DNA of 64,000 bases from Thalassotalea_F euphylliae. GTDB lineage: Bacteria; Pseudomonadota; Gammaproteobacteria; Enterobacterales; Alteromonadaceae. Every line of letters starts with the position of its first letter. Positions within the stretch are counted from its first letter, which is position 1. The stretch lies in contig NZ_JBHUIB010000012.1 of NCBI RefSeq assembly GCF_042682785.1, positions 372,001-436,000 of the forward strand. The letters run 5' to 3'. The translations under genes and the position numbers were made by a program. This document shows positions 37,952 through 46,738 of the stretch, in pieces. The notes under the pieces are model-generated. The model did not search any database. It was not told where the DNA came from and was given only the letters and a program-made list of their open reading frames with translations.

Positions 37952-38566
37952 ATGACACAATCAGATGTGCAGTTATACCCTAAAATTTCGTCGATATATA
38001 ATAAAATTCTGCAATTAGCTATCGCAATTGTGTTGATTGTCGTGCTCATGAATTTGATTCTTGAAAGTCATGGTAGACAGAGTTCGCTCATTGAAGAACA
38101 TCAAACTCGAGTAGGTGACAACTACATCGAGCAAGCTGCGCTTACGACACTCGCGTTGCTAGAAAATGGTAAAAAAGCACAGATCAGTGAACATGTTGCT
38201 CAGCTATCAGTGCCAGCGTTTGTCAATACTGTGACTCTGTATGACGAAACCGGACAAACTATTCATCAATCAGGTGAGCGTCTTTCAATGAATACTTTGT
38301 ATGGCATTAACGAACATACCGATGATCGAAGTCAAGAATTGCAAAGCTTTGTTTTAGAATTACGTGGCGACAAACTTTACGGGTATTTGCGCATGACGCT
38401 TGATAAAGGGTATTGGCAAAATGACTTGCAAACGGCGAATACAAATACGCAAGAATTAATGCGTATCATGCTGATTATGGCGGGGTGTGCAGGCTTCTTT
38501 TTGACGCGCGGGTTAAGTCGTTTTAGCCGTCAAGGTTATCGTGTAGCGACGAAAAAAGCTGCCTAG
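37952..38566 (+). CDS. YtjB/Smp-family membrane protein
   Basis: The 204-residue protein has a hydrophobic helix at about residues 20-42, a periplasmic domain, and a second hydrophobic stretch near 170-185 (ELMRIMLIMAGCAGFFL). Length, topology and position beside serB match the YtjB/Smp (AhpA) family, once linked to haemolysin expression but of unclear function. The ATG at 37952 is preferred to the in-frame TTG at 37946. Its last 44 bp overlap the 3' end of the convergent TatD-family gene, so antisense transcript pairing is possible. Confidence 0.75.
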   Translation: MTQSDVQLYPKISSIYNKILQLAIAIVLIVVLMNLILESHGRQSSLIEEHQTRVGDNYIEQAALTTLALLENGKKAQISEHVAQLSVPAFVNTVTLYDETGQTIHQSGERLSMNTLYGINEHTDDRSQELQSFVLELRGDKLYGYLRMTLDKGYWQNDLQTANTNTQELMRIMLIMAGCAGFFLTRGLSRFSRQGYRVATKKAA

Positions 38567-39329
38567 CATTTACGTCTATTTGGTTAGCTAACGCAGCCCT
38601 AGATTCTTCTCTTATATTAGCTAAGGCATCAAACACCTTGCTAATATATTGTGGCTCATTTGGGGCGCCTTGCATGCCATTTAGAGGCATTGCTGGCGCA
38701 TCGGTTTCTAACACCAACGACTCTAGAGGCAATTTTTTTACCGTATTTATCGTTTTCGCTGCTCGTTCATAGGTGATAGTCCCACCAATACCGATTTTAA
38801 AGCCTAAGTCCAAGTAGGTTTTTGCTTGTTGAAAACTACCAGAGAAAGCGTGAATGACGCCTCCATATTCTGGCTTTACACGCTTAAACGATTCGGCAAT
38901 TTTCGGATGGGATTTTCGGTGATGCACAATAATGGGCTTTTTGACCTCATTCGCAAGCGCGAGTTGGTACTCAAATACCTCTATTTGCCATGATAGGTTA
39001 CCTTGTTCTTCCGCAATTTTGCCGTCTATTCCTGCTTCTCCTATCGCAGGCAGTCTGTTGAGATTTTCAATGATTAGTGCTCGCAGACGCTCTAACGTTT
39101 GCAGTGATGTATTTGCTAAAAACCAAGGGTGTAAACCCAAGCAAGGCATTATTTGAATACCCTGATACTTACTAGGCAGATTTAATACGTCTTGCCAATT
39201 CGTTGGGCCAATACTAGGCACTACAATTGTAGTGACATTGCTTTTTGCGGCTCGATTCAGCGTAGCGTTTAAGTCTTGTGAAAGCGCTTCAAAATCTAAA
39301 TGGCAATGAGTATCGGTGAAGAAGCGCAT
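38523..39329 (-). CDS. TatD-family metal-dependent hydrolase (YjjV-like)
   Basis: The 268-residue TIM-barrel protein has the TatD metal ligands TDTHCHLDF (H8, H10), GEAGID (the Glu ligand), a central HHRKSH, HAFSGS and the final Asp in LETDAPAMPLNG. The motifs LGFKIGIGGTITYERA and ETDAPAMPLNG resemble E. coli YjjV more than TatD itself. The family includes 3'-5' DNA exonucleases, but a nuclease role for this branch is not certain. It lies 6 bp after the HDOD gene on the same strand and probably belongs to the argS-HDOD-tatD unit. Confidence 0.88.
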   Translation of the reverse strand: MRFFTDTHCHLDFEALSQDLNATLNRAAKSNVTTIVVPSIGPTNWQDVLNLPSKYQGIQIMPCLGLHPWFLANTSLQTLERLRALIIENLNRLPAIGEAGIDGKIAEEQGNLSWQIEVFEYQLALANEVKKPIIVHHRKSHPKIAESFKRVKPEYGGVIHAFSGSFQQAKTYLDLGFKIGIGGTITYERAAKTINTVKKLPLESLVLETDAPAMPLNGMQGAPNEPQYISKVFDALANIREESRAALANQIDVNARQLFSSLHDNLDG

Positions 39330-39335
39330 CTATCA

Positions 39336-40457
39336 CTAGAGTCTAAGCTTGTCGGCTCTTGCCACTAATTTATCGAGCACACCTTCTAATTTAAACGCTT
39401 CAATAAACGCTGGTGTTAACTCTCTTTCTCGAATCAACGTATCTGCCACATGCACGGCATGCGCGACATCGAAAGGTTTTTTCACCAACTTTTCAGGACT
39501 GTGGTGTAAAACAATCGCTTCAATAACAGGATAAGGAAAGCCCCACATGTGAAGCAAATAGCCGCCAATGTGGCAATGATCGGTAGCAAAAATTTTCTGC
39601 TCTAGTTTCGAATTGTCTGCAGACCCCAGACGGTTCTGGAAGAATTTCTTGGTTTGAGTTGGGTTGATTTCATAAAGTACCAGTTTACCCAAATCGTGAA
39701 GCAAGCCTGCAAGCAGCGCATTTTGCTTCATTTCTGGTTTCACCATAGAAGCGGCTAACTTTGCCGTTGATAAACTGTGAAGTTGCTCTTTTTCGATATT
39801 AAAATCATCGATGCTAGGCTGATAAGAAAACATTTCTGCCGTCATGACGATACAACAAAGAGTATCTACACCCATCTTAGTGATTGCATCAGAAATTGTT
39901 TCTACTTCACGGCCTTTCGACATGGCAGAGCTATTTACAAACTGCATTACCTTGGCAACAAGTGCAGGATCTCTTCCTACGATTTCTGCAATTTTGTCTG
40001 AGTCTGTTGTATCGTGCTTCAGCAATGCATTTAACTGCATGTAAACTTTAGGTGGGCTAGGCAGCGTTTTCACATTTTGTACTGCATCAACAATGTGCTT
40101 TTTGGTTATTGCACGTTGCTGTGGGATATACATTTCCAAAATGTTAACCAGTTCTTGCGAGCGAATAGGGCGCTTGAGCTGGTGATGAACATTACCGTAT
40201 TCCTCTTTATCATCCTCATCTACTGATAGTATTTTCAAGGACGTAGGAGAATAGGTCGATACTTCTTCTGCAAACGCTTCAGGTTCAATACCTGTAGCTG
40301 ACGTGCTAATGAAGATAATACTCCATTTTGACGACTTGATTTGCTCTAGAGCTGAATCATGGTCGCTAGCAAAGGCAAGCTCATGCTTGCCATTGCCGAA
40401 CATTTTAGTGAGTGTTTGTTGTTCTTTGGTGTTTTCACCAACGTAAAATAGCTTCAT
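39336..40457 (-). CDS. HDOD-domain protein with a degenerate receiver domain
   Basis: The 373-residue protein has an N-terminal receiver-like domain (about 1-115) that lacks the phosphorylatable Asp. The position reads IIFISTSATG and the acidic pocket is missing, although the KRP motif (QLKRPIRSQEL) remains. A C-terminal HDOD domain (about 130-330) contains LPSPPKVYMQL, GRDPALVAKVMQF and ALLAGLLHDLGKLVLYE. HDOD proteins act in signalling, often with cyclic di-GMP, without known catalysis. The domain mix suggests regulation by protein contact rather than phosphorylation. It lies 15 bp after argS on the same strand. Confidence 0.85.
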   Translation of the reverse strand: MKLFYVGENTKEQQTLTKMFGNGKHELAFASDHDSALEQIKSSKWSIIFISTSATGIEPEAFAEEVSTYSPTSLKILSVDEDDKEEYGNVHHQLKRPIRSQELVNILEMYIPQQRAITKKHIVDAVQNVKTLPSPPKVYMQLNALLKHDTTDSDKIAEIVGRDPALVAKVMQFVNSSAMSKGREVETISDAITKMGVDTLCCIVMTAEMFSYQPSIDDFNIEKEQLHSLSTAKLAASMVKPEMKQNALLAGLLHDLGKLVLYEINPTQTKKFFQNRLGSADNSKLEQKIFATDHCHIGGYLLHMWGFPYPVIEAIVLHHSPEKLVKKPFDVAHAVHVADTLIRERELTPAFIEAFKLEGVLDKLVARADKLRL

Positions 40458-40472
40458 AAATCCAAATAAAAA

Positions 40473-42212
40473 CTACATACGCTCCATCACTTCGATGCCT
40501 AAGATGTCTAAGCCTTGTTTAAGGGACTTCGCGACAACAGCACAAAGTGCTAAGCGTGATTGTTTAACGTTATCTTCAATACCCTCTTTAAGAATAGGGC
40601 AAGCTTCGTAAAAACTCATATATAAGCTAGCAAGTTCATATAGATAGTTACAAAGTAAATTCGGTGTACATTCGCCGATGACCGCGTCCAACACTTCTTC
40701 TAATTGAAGCAGTTTTAATGCTAATGCTTTCTCTTGTGGTGCTTCTATAACTGCTTGAGCACCTGTTGCAGCTGCATCAACACCAGCTTTGCGGAAGATA
40801 CTTTGAATGCGTGAATATGCATACTGTAAGTAAGGGGCAGTAGCACCCTCAAAGCTCAACATGGTTTTCCAATTAAAAATATAGTCGCTAGTGCGATTTT
40901 TTGATAAATCAGCAAATTTAACTGCGCCAATACCAACCTTGCGAGCAACTTCTGCTAACTGGTCAGCAGAAATATCTGGATTCTTTTCCTTAATGACATC
41001 AGTTGCACGGCTAACCGCCTCATCAAGCAATTCAGCAAGTTTAATGGTACCGCCTGTACGTGTCTTGAATGGCTTGCCATCATCACCCATCATCATGCCA
41101 AATGGGCAATGATCGTAGGCTACGTTCTCAGGTAAGAAACCTGCTTTTCGGGCTACAATTTCAACTTGCTTAAAGTGAAGTGATTGACGAGCATCGGTAA
41201 AAATAACAATGCGATCAGCATTGAGTTCACCACTACGGTAGCGACAAGCAGATAAATCAGTTGTCGCATACAAGTAACCACCACCAGATTTTTGTACGAT
41301 GAAAACAGATGGTTCGCCGTCTTTATTTGCCATTTCTTGAATGAAAACGACTTTAGCGCCTTGATCTTCAACGGCGATCTCTTTCGCTATCAACTCATCG
41401 ATCACTTTCGGTAGATCTGGGTTGTACGCGCTCTCGCCCATAATGTCATCACGCGATAACGTCACGTTTAATTTTTCGTAAATTTCTTCACTGTGAGCGA
41501 TAGAGATGTCGATAAATTGTTGCCAAAGTTTGCCGCAATCAGCATCACCGCTTTGCAGCTTGACCACGTAATCACGTGCACGGTCGGCGAAACCGTCTTC
41601 ATCATCAAAACGCACTTTCGCTTCACGGTAAAATGCTTCTAAATCTGCTAATGCGGTTTCAGCTACCTCATCTGAAGCTAATTTGTCACTCAAATGCGCG
41701 AGCAACATACCGAATTGTGTACCCCAGTCACCCATGTGGTTTTGGCGAATAACTGTGTCGCCGCGAAACTCTAATGCGCGTACAACGGCGTCACCGATGA
41801 TGGTAGAGCGTAAGTGACCAACGTGCATTTCTTTGGCAAGATTCGGTGCAGAGTAATCTACAACAACGGTTTGTGGCTCAGCACGTTGTGTAACACCTAA
41901 ATGCGTATCTGCAGACGCGTCTGAGAGTTGAGACGCTAACCAAGCATTATCTAAATGAATATTAATAAAGCCAGGACCAGCTAATTCTATGTTTGAAGCG
42001 ATGCCATCTAGGTCTAAGTGCTCAACTACTTTCGTTGCTAGCTCTCGAGGATTTGTTTTTAGCTTTTTTGCAGCGCCCATGACGCCGTTCGCTTGATAAT
42101 CGCCAAACTGCGGCTTGGTAGATTGGCTAACCGCTGGGTTAGTGTCTTCTGGTAATCCTGCTGCGACCATTGCAGCGAGTACTTTTTCCGAAAGTAGTTG
42201 TTTAATATTCAT
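40473..42212 (-). CDS. argS: Arginyl-tRNA synthetase
   Basis: The 579-residue class I enzyme has the N-terminal Add-1-like tRNA-binding region, the HIGH motif as HVGH (130-133) in SAPNLAKEMHVGHLRSTIIGD, and the KMSKS-equivalent loop FKTRTGGTIKL. A DALR anticodon-binding domain follows at the C-terminus. It charges tRNA-Arg. The start at 42212 is downstream of a 323-bp gap containing two palindromic elements, so argS probably has its own promoter. The HDOD and TatD-family genes follow closely. Confidence 0.97.
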   Translation of the reverse strand: MNIKQLLSEKVLAAMVAAGLPEDTNPAVSQSTKPQFGDYQANGVMGAAKKLKTNPRELATKVVEHLDLDGIASNIELAGPGFINIHLDNAWLASQLSDASADTHLGVTQRAEPQTVVVDYSAPNLAKEMHVGHLRSTIIGDAVVRALEFRGDTVIRQNHMGDWGTQFGMLLAHLSDKLASDEVAETALADLEAFYREAKVRFDDEDGFADRARDYVVKLQSGDADCGKLWQQFIDISIAHSEEIYEKLNVTLSRDDIMGESAYNPDLPKVIDELIAKEIAVEDQGAKVVFIQEMANKDGEPSVFIVQKSGGGYLYATTDLSACRYRSGELNADRIVIFTDARQSLHFKQVEIVARKAGFLPENVAYDHCPFGMMMGDDGKPFKTRTGGTIKLAELLDEAVSRATDVIKEKNPDISADQLAEVARKVGIGAVKFADLSKNRTSDYIFNWKTMLSFEGATAPYLQYAYSRIQSIFRKAGVDAAATGAQAVIEAPQEKALALKLLQLEEVLDAVIGECTPNLLCNYLYELASLYMSFYEACPILKEGIEDNVKQSRLALCAVVAKSLKQGLDILGIEVMERM

Positions 42213-42262
42213 CTAAGGGAGTCTCTTTCTCATTGTTATTTCAAACAATTACGGCTTCAATC

Positions 42263-42291
42263 GTGCTCACATATACCTATATGCTGAGCGC
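42263..42291. repeat. Palindromic repeat, copy 2
   Basis: GTGCTCACATATA pairs with TATATG and, after a bulged C, TGAGCGC, giving 13 pairs around a CC loop. The 12-base start GTGCTCACATAT and the trailing TTTTC-TTG match the metH terminator palindrome at 15725-15762. Changes in one arm are not fully compensated, so this copy looks decayed or recently diverged. Confidence 0.55.
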
Positions 42292-42417
42292 GTTTTCATT
42301 GTTCTTGTTTGAACTAACTGCGAGAAATGAGAATCCCACAGCTAGGAATTATTTCAAATGTTAAGTTATTAACTTGCTATTTCGTATCAACTTGTAAAAT
42401 AAACGTTGTTTTCTAAT

Positions 42418-42530
42418 TTCATAATAGGGGACGTTTTAGCAAAGCGGTCAAAATTTTTTATGTAGGAGCTTAGTAACCTAAGTGACAAATAAAAATTGCA
42501 GACAATGCTGATAAAACGTTCCCTATGAAG
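42418..42530. repeat. Inverted-repeat element of about 110 bp (MITE-like)
   Basis: ATAGGGGACGTTTTA (42424-42438) and TAAAACGTTCCCTAT (42512-42526) are inverted with one mismatch in 15 bases. TTCAT and ATGAA extend the symmetry outwards. The roughly 70 bp between them contain no ORF. Such a structure fits a miniature inverted-repeat element or a REP-like unit, or simply a long 3' stem of the prfC transcript. No obvious target-site duplication is seen. Confidence 0.5.
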
Positions 42531-42535
42531 AAATT

Positions 42536-44116
42536 TTAGTGTTCACGTGTTTTGTGGAACACAATATCCGGATGACGCTCTTCCGCTAAACTTAAATTCA
42601 CCATAGTCGGTGCAATGTAAGTGAGGTTATCACCGCCATCTAACGCTAAGTTATCTGCCGCTTTCTTGCGGAACTGATCTAACGTACGTTCATCTTCTGC
42701 TGTACACCAGCGAGCTGTCGCTACACTAATCGGCTCATAAATCGCATCAACGTTGTATTCAGTTTTCAAGCGCTGTACTACCACTTCAAACTGAAGAACA
42801 CCTACCGCACCTACAATCATGTCATTGTTGTTTAGCGGACGGAATACTTGTACCGCACCTTCTTCAGACAGCTGAATAAGGCCCTTTTGTAATTGCTTGG
42901 CTTTTAGTGGATCACGCAGGCGAATACGACGGAACATTTCCGGCGCGAAGTTAGGAATACCGCTGAACTTCATTTCTTCGTTTTGTGTGAAGGTATCACC
43001 AATTTGAATACTACCGTGGTTATGCAAGCCAATAATGTCACCAGCAAAAGCTTCCTCCACGTTGGCTCGGTCGCCCGCCATAAAGGTTACTGCATCGGCA
43101 ATTTTTACGTCTTTACCGATACGTACTTGGCGCATCTTCATGCCCTTGCTGTATTTACCCGACACAATACGCATAAAGGCGATACGGTCACGGTGTTTAG
43201 GGTCCATATTTGCTTGAATTTTAAATACGAAACCCGAGAATTTTTCTTCCGTTGCTTCAACATCACGTGTATCGGTTGCACGAGGCTGTGGTGTTGGTGC
43301 CCATTCTGTTAGGCCGTCTAACATATGATCTACACCGAAGTTACCTAATGCTGTACCGAAGTAAACCGGTGTTAACTCACCACGTAAAAACTCTTCTAGG
43401 TTAAACTCATGTGAAGCGCCAACAACAAGTTCCAACTCTTCACGTAAGTCTTCTGCAAATGGACCAATCTCAGCATCAAGCTCTGGATTGTCTAATCCTT
43501 TGATAATACGCTTTTCTTGAATGGTATGGCCTTGACCTGTCGAGTAAAGAATCGTCTCGTCTTTTAAGATGTTGTAAACACCTTTGAATTCTTTACCCAT
43601 GCCAATTGGCCAAGTGATAGGCGCACATTTTATTTTCAGTACGTCTTCTACCTCATCCATCACTTCCATTGGGTCACGGGTATCACGGTCCATCTTGTTC
43701 ATAAATGTGATAATGGGTGTATCACGTAAACGCGTTACTTCCATCAGTTTGATGGTGCGGTCCTCTACACCTTTGGCGGTGTCGATAACCATCAAACATG
43801 AATCTACCGCTGTTAATGTGCGGTAAGTATCTTCCGAGAAGTCTTCGTGACCAGGAGTATCAAGTAGGTTTACCAGGCAATCCGCGTAAGGGAATTGCAT
43901 TACAGAGGTAGTAATTGAGATACCACGGTCTTTTTCCATCTCCATCCAGTCAGACTTAGCATGCTGTCCTGACTTTTTACCTTTTACGGTACCAGCAGTT
44001 TGTAACGCTTGTCCGAATAAAAGTACCTTTTCGGTGATGGTTGTTTTACCAGCATCCGGGTGGGAAATAATCGCAAAGGTACGGCGTTTTGCGACTTCCT
44101 GCTGTTGTACAGACAT
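42536..44116 (-). CDS. prfC: Peptide chain release factor 3
   Basis: This 526-residue translational GTPase recycles RF1/RF2 from the ribosome after termination. G motifs are SHPDAGKTT (18-26), DRGISITTSV, DTPGHEDFSEDT and NKMDRD. The start is the ATG at 44116, because MSVQQQEVAKRR is the normal RF3 beginning and AGGG precedes it by 7 nt; an in-frame ATG at 44182 would add 22 unlike residues. E. coli RF3 has 529 residues. It lies divergently from the lipoprotein/BlaI operon. Confidence 0.96.
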   Translation of the reverse strand: MSVQQQEVAKRRTFAIISHPDAGKTTITEKVLLFGQALQTAGTVKGKKSGQHAKSDWMEMEKDRGISITTSVMQFPYADCLVNLLDTPGHEDFSEDTYRTLTAVDSCLMVIDTAKGVEDRTIKLMEVTRLRDTPIITFMNKMDRDTRDPMEVMDEVEDVLKIKCAPITWPIGMGKEFKGVYNILKDETILYSTGQGHTIQEKRIIKGLDNPELDAEIGPFAEDLREELELVVGASHEFNLEEFLRGELTPVYFGTALGNFGVDHMLDGLTEWAPTPQPRATDTRDVEATEEKFSGFVFKIQANMDPKHRDRIAFMRIVSGKYSKGMKMRQVRIGKDVKIADAVTFMAGDRANVEEAFAGDIIGLHNHGSIQIGDTFTQNEEMKFSGIPNFAPEMFRRIRLRDPLKAKQLQKGLIQLSEEGAVQVFRPLNNNDMIVGAVGVLQFEVVVQRLKTEYNVDAIYEPISVATARWCTAEDERTLDQFRKKAADNLALDGGDNLTYIAPTMVNLSLAEERHPDIVFHKTREH

Positions 44117-44267
44117 AAAAGACCCTGTGATTGATAGAGTGGAAAAATTAAAGCGCAATATTATAGCGAAAAACGTCTCCATGGGCAGTAGCTAAACAGT
44201 ATAAATTGTGCAATTTCATCGTAAATTTGACCTAAATAAGAAATTATTTTTACGGAAGAGAAAATAA

Positions 44268-44322
44268 ACACTTGTGAATTATGATTACATGTGTAATCTT
44301 TGTTTTAAATTACAAGTGTAAT
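44268..44322 (+). promoter_or_regulatory. BlaI/MecI-type operators and overlapping promoter
   Basis: Two near-identical dyads are seen: ATTACATGTGTAAT (44284-44297, extended to a 16-bp palindrome) and ATTACAAGTGTAAT (44309-44322), with centres 25 bp apart. Both contain the TACAnnTGTA-like core known for BlaI/MecI repressors. A half-like site ACACTTGT lies at 44268-44275. TTGTGA (44272-44277) and TAATCT (44294-44299), 16 bp apart, could be the -35 and -10, so bound repressor would block the promoter. The operon that follows encodes a BlaI-family protein. Confidence 0.75.
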
Positions 44323-44344
44323 CACTGCGTTTAGGTAACGGTTT

Positions 44345-45061
44345 ATGATTGAGGAAATGCTTAAGCAAGCTGGAAAAAAATCAATAGGAATGCTGATGCT
44401 GTTGTGCGTTTCGGCATGCAGCTCACCTACTGTTCACCTTTACGCAAAGTACTTAGATGATGAAACTGAGAAGCAGGTTGTTCAGCAATTAGAAGAGCAA
44501 GAATTTCATGTTGAAGTGAATCGTTTGAATTATCCTGAAATGGTAAACCAATCGTCAATTATTTATTCGCCATTCGTGTCGCAAAAAGACACTGTGCATG
44601 CCCTTGAAGCGTTTATGAATAGTCAACACTGGACTATCGGCTATGTATCAGCGCTAAAGGAGGGCAACCATTGGTTTCAGAAAGATACGATAGGGTTATT
44701 TTTAGTGCCTGAAAATGTTCAACCACATTCAGGTAAGAATATGGAAGACCTGGCGTTGACCTATAAAAGTCAGCATTGTGCCAGTGACATAAACTTATCT
44801 TTAGCACGTGATGGTCGTTATCGTTTCAGCAAAGCGGTGAAGAATGACAAGTATAGTTATGGCACTCAGGGACACTGGCGAATGCGTTCATATCCATATG
44901 TTGAGTTAAAACCCTTAAACAAAGGTCGATGGCTGTATTTTGAAGTAGCCCAGTCTGTATCCCAAGACCAACTTGGCGAAGCTAAACTTTATACGCTAAA
45001 GCCACTAGAGGGTTATGCTGGCATAGAAGGGTGTACATTTGAGTATGGCGAGCGCACCTAA
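44345..45061 (+). CDS. Putative lipoprotein of the BlaI/M56 operon
   Basis: The 238-residue protein has a short basic N-terminus, a hydrophobic stretch and a lipobox ending VSAC (C25), so it should be a membrane lipoprotein. The mature part has a Glu-rich helix (DDETEKQVVQQLEEQEFHVE), a beta-rich core and two further Cys residues that could pair. I recognise no known domain. It lies 23 bp downstream of the second operator and 52 bp upstream of the BlaI gene. It is therefore likely the controlled target or a sensor part of this circuit. Confidence 0.7.
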   Translation: MIEEMLKQAGKKSIGMLMLLCVSACSSPTVHLYAKYLDDETEKQVVQQLEEQEFHVEVNRLNYPEMVNQSSIIYSPFVSQKDTVHALEAFMNSQHWTIGYVSALKEGNHWFQKDTIGLFLVPENVQPHSGKNMEDLALTYKSQHCASDINLSLARDGRYRFSKAVKNDKYSYGTQGHWRMRSYPYVELKPLNKGRWLYFEVAQSVSQDQLGEAKLYTLKPLEGYAGIEGCTFEYGERT

Positions 45062-45113
45062 GTATAGAATAGACATAAAGTGAGTAGCAAAAACAGACGG
45101 TAAAGGCAGGAAG

Positions 45114-45488
45114 ATGGCAGATATAAGTAATGCGGAACTAGAGGTGCTTGGTGTGCTTTGGCAGAAGAACCCAATTTCTGCGAACGACATTATTGAACAG
45201 TTAAATCAAGAGCGAGAATGGCACGAAAAAACGGTTAAAACTCTGCTCAATCGTCTCGTGAAAAAGGGGGCGATAGGGTTTGAAAAAGAACAACGACGCT
45301 ACTTGTATTTTCCGCTTATTGAACAAGCTAAGTACCAAGAGCAAGCGAGTGAGTCACTTATTCAACGTCTATTCAGCGGTCGTGTATCGCCACTAGTGGC
45401 AGGTTTTGCGAAGCATAATCAGTTGCAAAAAGAAGACATCGACTCTCTTAAACAACTTATACAAGACTGGGAAAAAGATCATGATTGA
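45114..45488 (+). CDS. BlaI/MecI/CopY-family transcriptional repressor
   Basis: The 124-residue protein has the winged-helix domain of BlaI/MecI: NAELEVLGVLWQKNPISAND, then the recognition segment WHEKTVKTLLNRLVKKGAI and wing YLYFPLI. A helical dimerisation tail follows. Members repress their operons until cleaved or released by an M56 sensor peptidase. The next gene encodes such a peptidase and overlaps this one by 8 bp, and matching operators lie upstream of the operon. The inducing signal is unknown; no beta-lactamase gene is present here. Confidence 0.92.
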   Translation: MADISNAELEVLGVLWQKNPISANDIIEQLNQEREWHEKTVKTLLNRLVKKGAIGFEKEQRRYLYFPLIEQAKYQEQASESLIQRLFSGRVSPLVAGFAKHNQLQKEDIDSLKQLIQDWEKDHD

Positions 45489-46719
45489 TTGGCTACAGTT
45501 GGTCATAGGACCATTTACTGTTTGCGTGATGCTTATGCTCGTTATTCGCAAGTATGGGCTGAGTTCTTTGGGTCCTCAAGTGCTCTATTTAAGTTGGTTG
45601 ATAGTTCCTGCTAGCTTAATTGTTCCCGCCATTGAGCTGCCTAACTGGTTTGCGGCAATGAATGAAGGACAGTCTTTTCAGCGATATTTAGCATTTGCTG
45701 ATACGCCGCAAAGTCAGAGTTGGGTACTTCCTATTCTTCAATATGCTTGGGCTGTTGGTGCAATAACGCTGCTTGGTTACTGGAGTATTCGGCACATTGC
45801 GCTTATTCGGGCGCAATCTACTTGGCAGTCTGTTAACCAGTATTCAAAAGCGCTGAACAGTGTGCTTGGAGATAAAGGTTTAAAGGTTTATCAAAGTGAT
45901 GAGCTTTTCAGCCCTATGCTGGTGGGCATTGTGAAGCCTAAGCTCATAATCCCAACTGACTTTGATGAGTTGTTTTCCGAGGAGCAGCAAGTGTTGATCC
46001 TTGAACATGAACTTTGTCACTACCGTCGTGGTGACTTGGTATGGAATGCAATAGCGCTAGTGTTACTGGCGGTAATGTGGTTCCACCCTTTGGCATGGTT
46101 AGCGTTCTCGCGTTTTCGCCGTGACCAAGAACTTTCCTGTGATCAAGTTGTGTTGGCGCGCAAACACACCACTAGCAGGATCAACTACGGCAAAGCCTTA
46201 GTGGTGGCTGCAGAGACTGCTCCACCATTAGGGTTTGCCCAATTGTCCTTTAAAGAATATGGAGATAAACACGTGATGTTTGAAAGAATCAACCTGATCA
46301 AGAATAAACCTGCGGGTTCTAAAGTAATTTCTACCGTGCTGTTCGCTGGCGCAGTGTCGTTGCTATCGGCAATGAGCTATGCAGGGAGCGCTGAAAAATT
46401 AGTAAAAGCGGATACCGTTGTGCCTGTTAAACGTATCGAGCCACTTTACCCTAAGCAAGCTGCTGATGATGGTGTAGAGGGAAGCGTAGTATTAAAATTT
46501 GATGTGACGGCTAGCGGTGATGTGACCAATGTGTCTGTCATTAAAGCGACCCCTAAGAAAGTGTTTGATAAGAGCGCGAAAATTGCCCTTCGTCAATGGA
46601 AATATGAAACCTCAACTGCTGGTAGCACCAATAATTTAGTACAACTGGACTTCTTGTTGGGCAAAGCCTCGAAAGGCAAGTTTAAGCAAGTTGAACAGAT
46701 AGCTGTTGTGAATCATTAA
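45481..46719 (+). CDS. BlaR1-like M56 peptidase fused to a TonB C-terminal domain
   Basis: The 412-residue protein has several N-terminal membrane helices and the zinc peptidase motif HELCH (H176, E177, H180) in LEHELCHYRRGD, followed by a conserved DQELSCDQVV. A further membrane helix lies near residue 285. The C-terminus (about 315-405) is a TonB-like domain with RIEPLYPKQAADDGVEGSVV and IALRQWKYE. There is no penicillin-binding sensor domain as in BlaR1. Start at 45481 (MIDWLQL) is preferred over an ORF start inside blaI. The TonB domain replaces the usual sensor and may detect or contact the envelope. Confidence 0.9.
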   Translation: MIDWLQLVIGPFTVCVMLMLVIRKYGLSSLGPQVLYLSWLIVPASLIVPAIELPNWFAAMNEGQSFQRYLAFADTPQSQSWVLPILQYAWAVGAITLLGYWSIRHIALIRAQSTWQSVNQYSKALNSVLGDKGLKVYQSDELFSPMLVGIVKPKLIIPTDFDELFSEEQQVLILEHELCHYRRGDLVWNAIALVLLAVMWFHPLAWLAFSRFRRDQELSCDQVVLARKHTTSRINYGKALVVAAETAPPLGFAQLSFKEYGDKHVMFERINLIKNKPAGSKVISTVLFAGAVSLLSAMSYAGSAEKLVKADTVVPVKRIEPLYPKQAADDGVEGSVVLKFDVTASGDVTNVSVIKATPKKVFDKSAKIALRQWKYETSTAGSTNNLVQLDFLLGKASKGKFKQVEQIAVVNH

Positions 46720-46738
46720 TTAAAGATGATGTAGAATC

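Larger units (their letters stand above)
42213..42535. other. Gene-free stretch between prfC and argS
   Basis: I find no credible ORF here. The region contains a hairpin at 42263-42291 that resembles the metH terminator, and a pair of long inverted repeats at 42418-42530 that could be a miniature element or a terminator for prfC. The rest is AT-rich and should contain the argS promoter, but I cannot place it with confidence. Confidence 0.7.
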
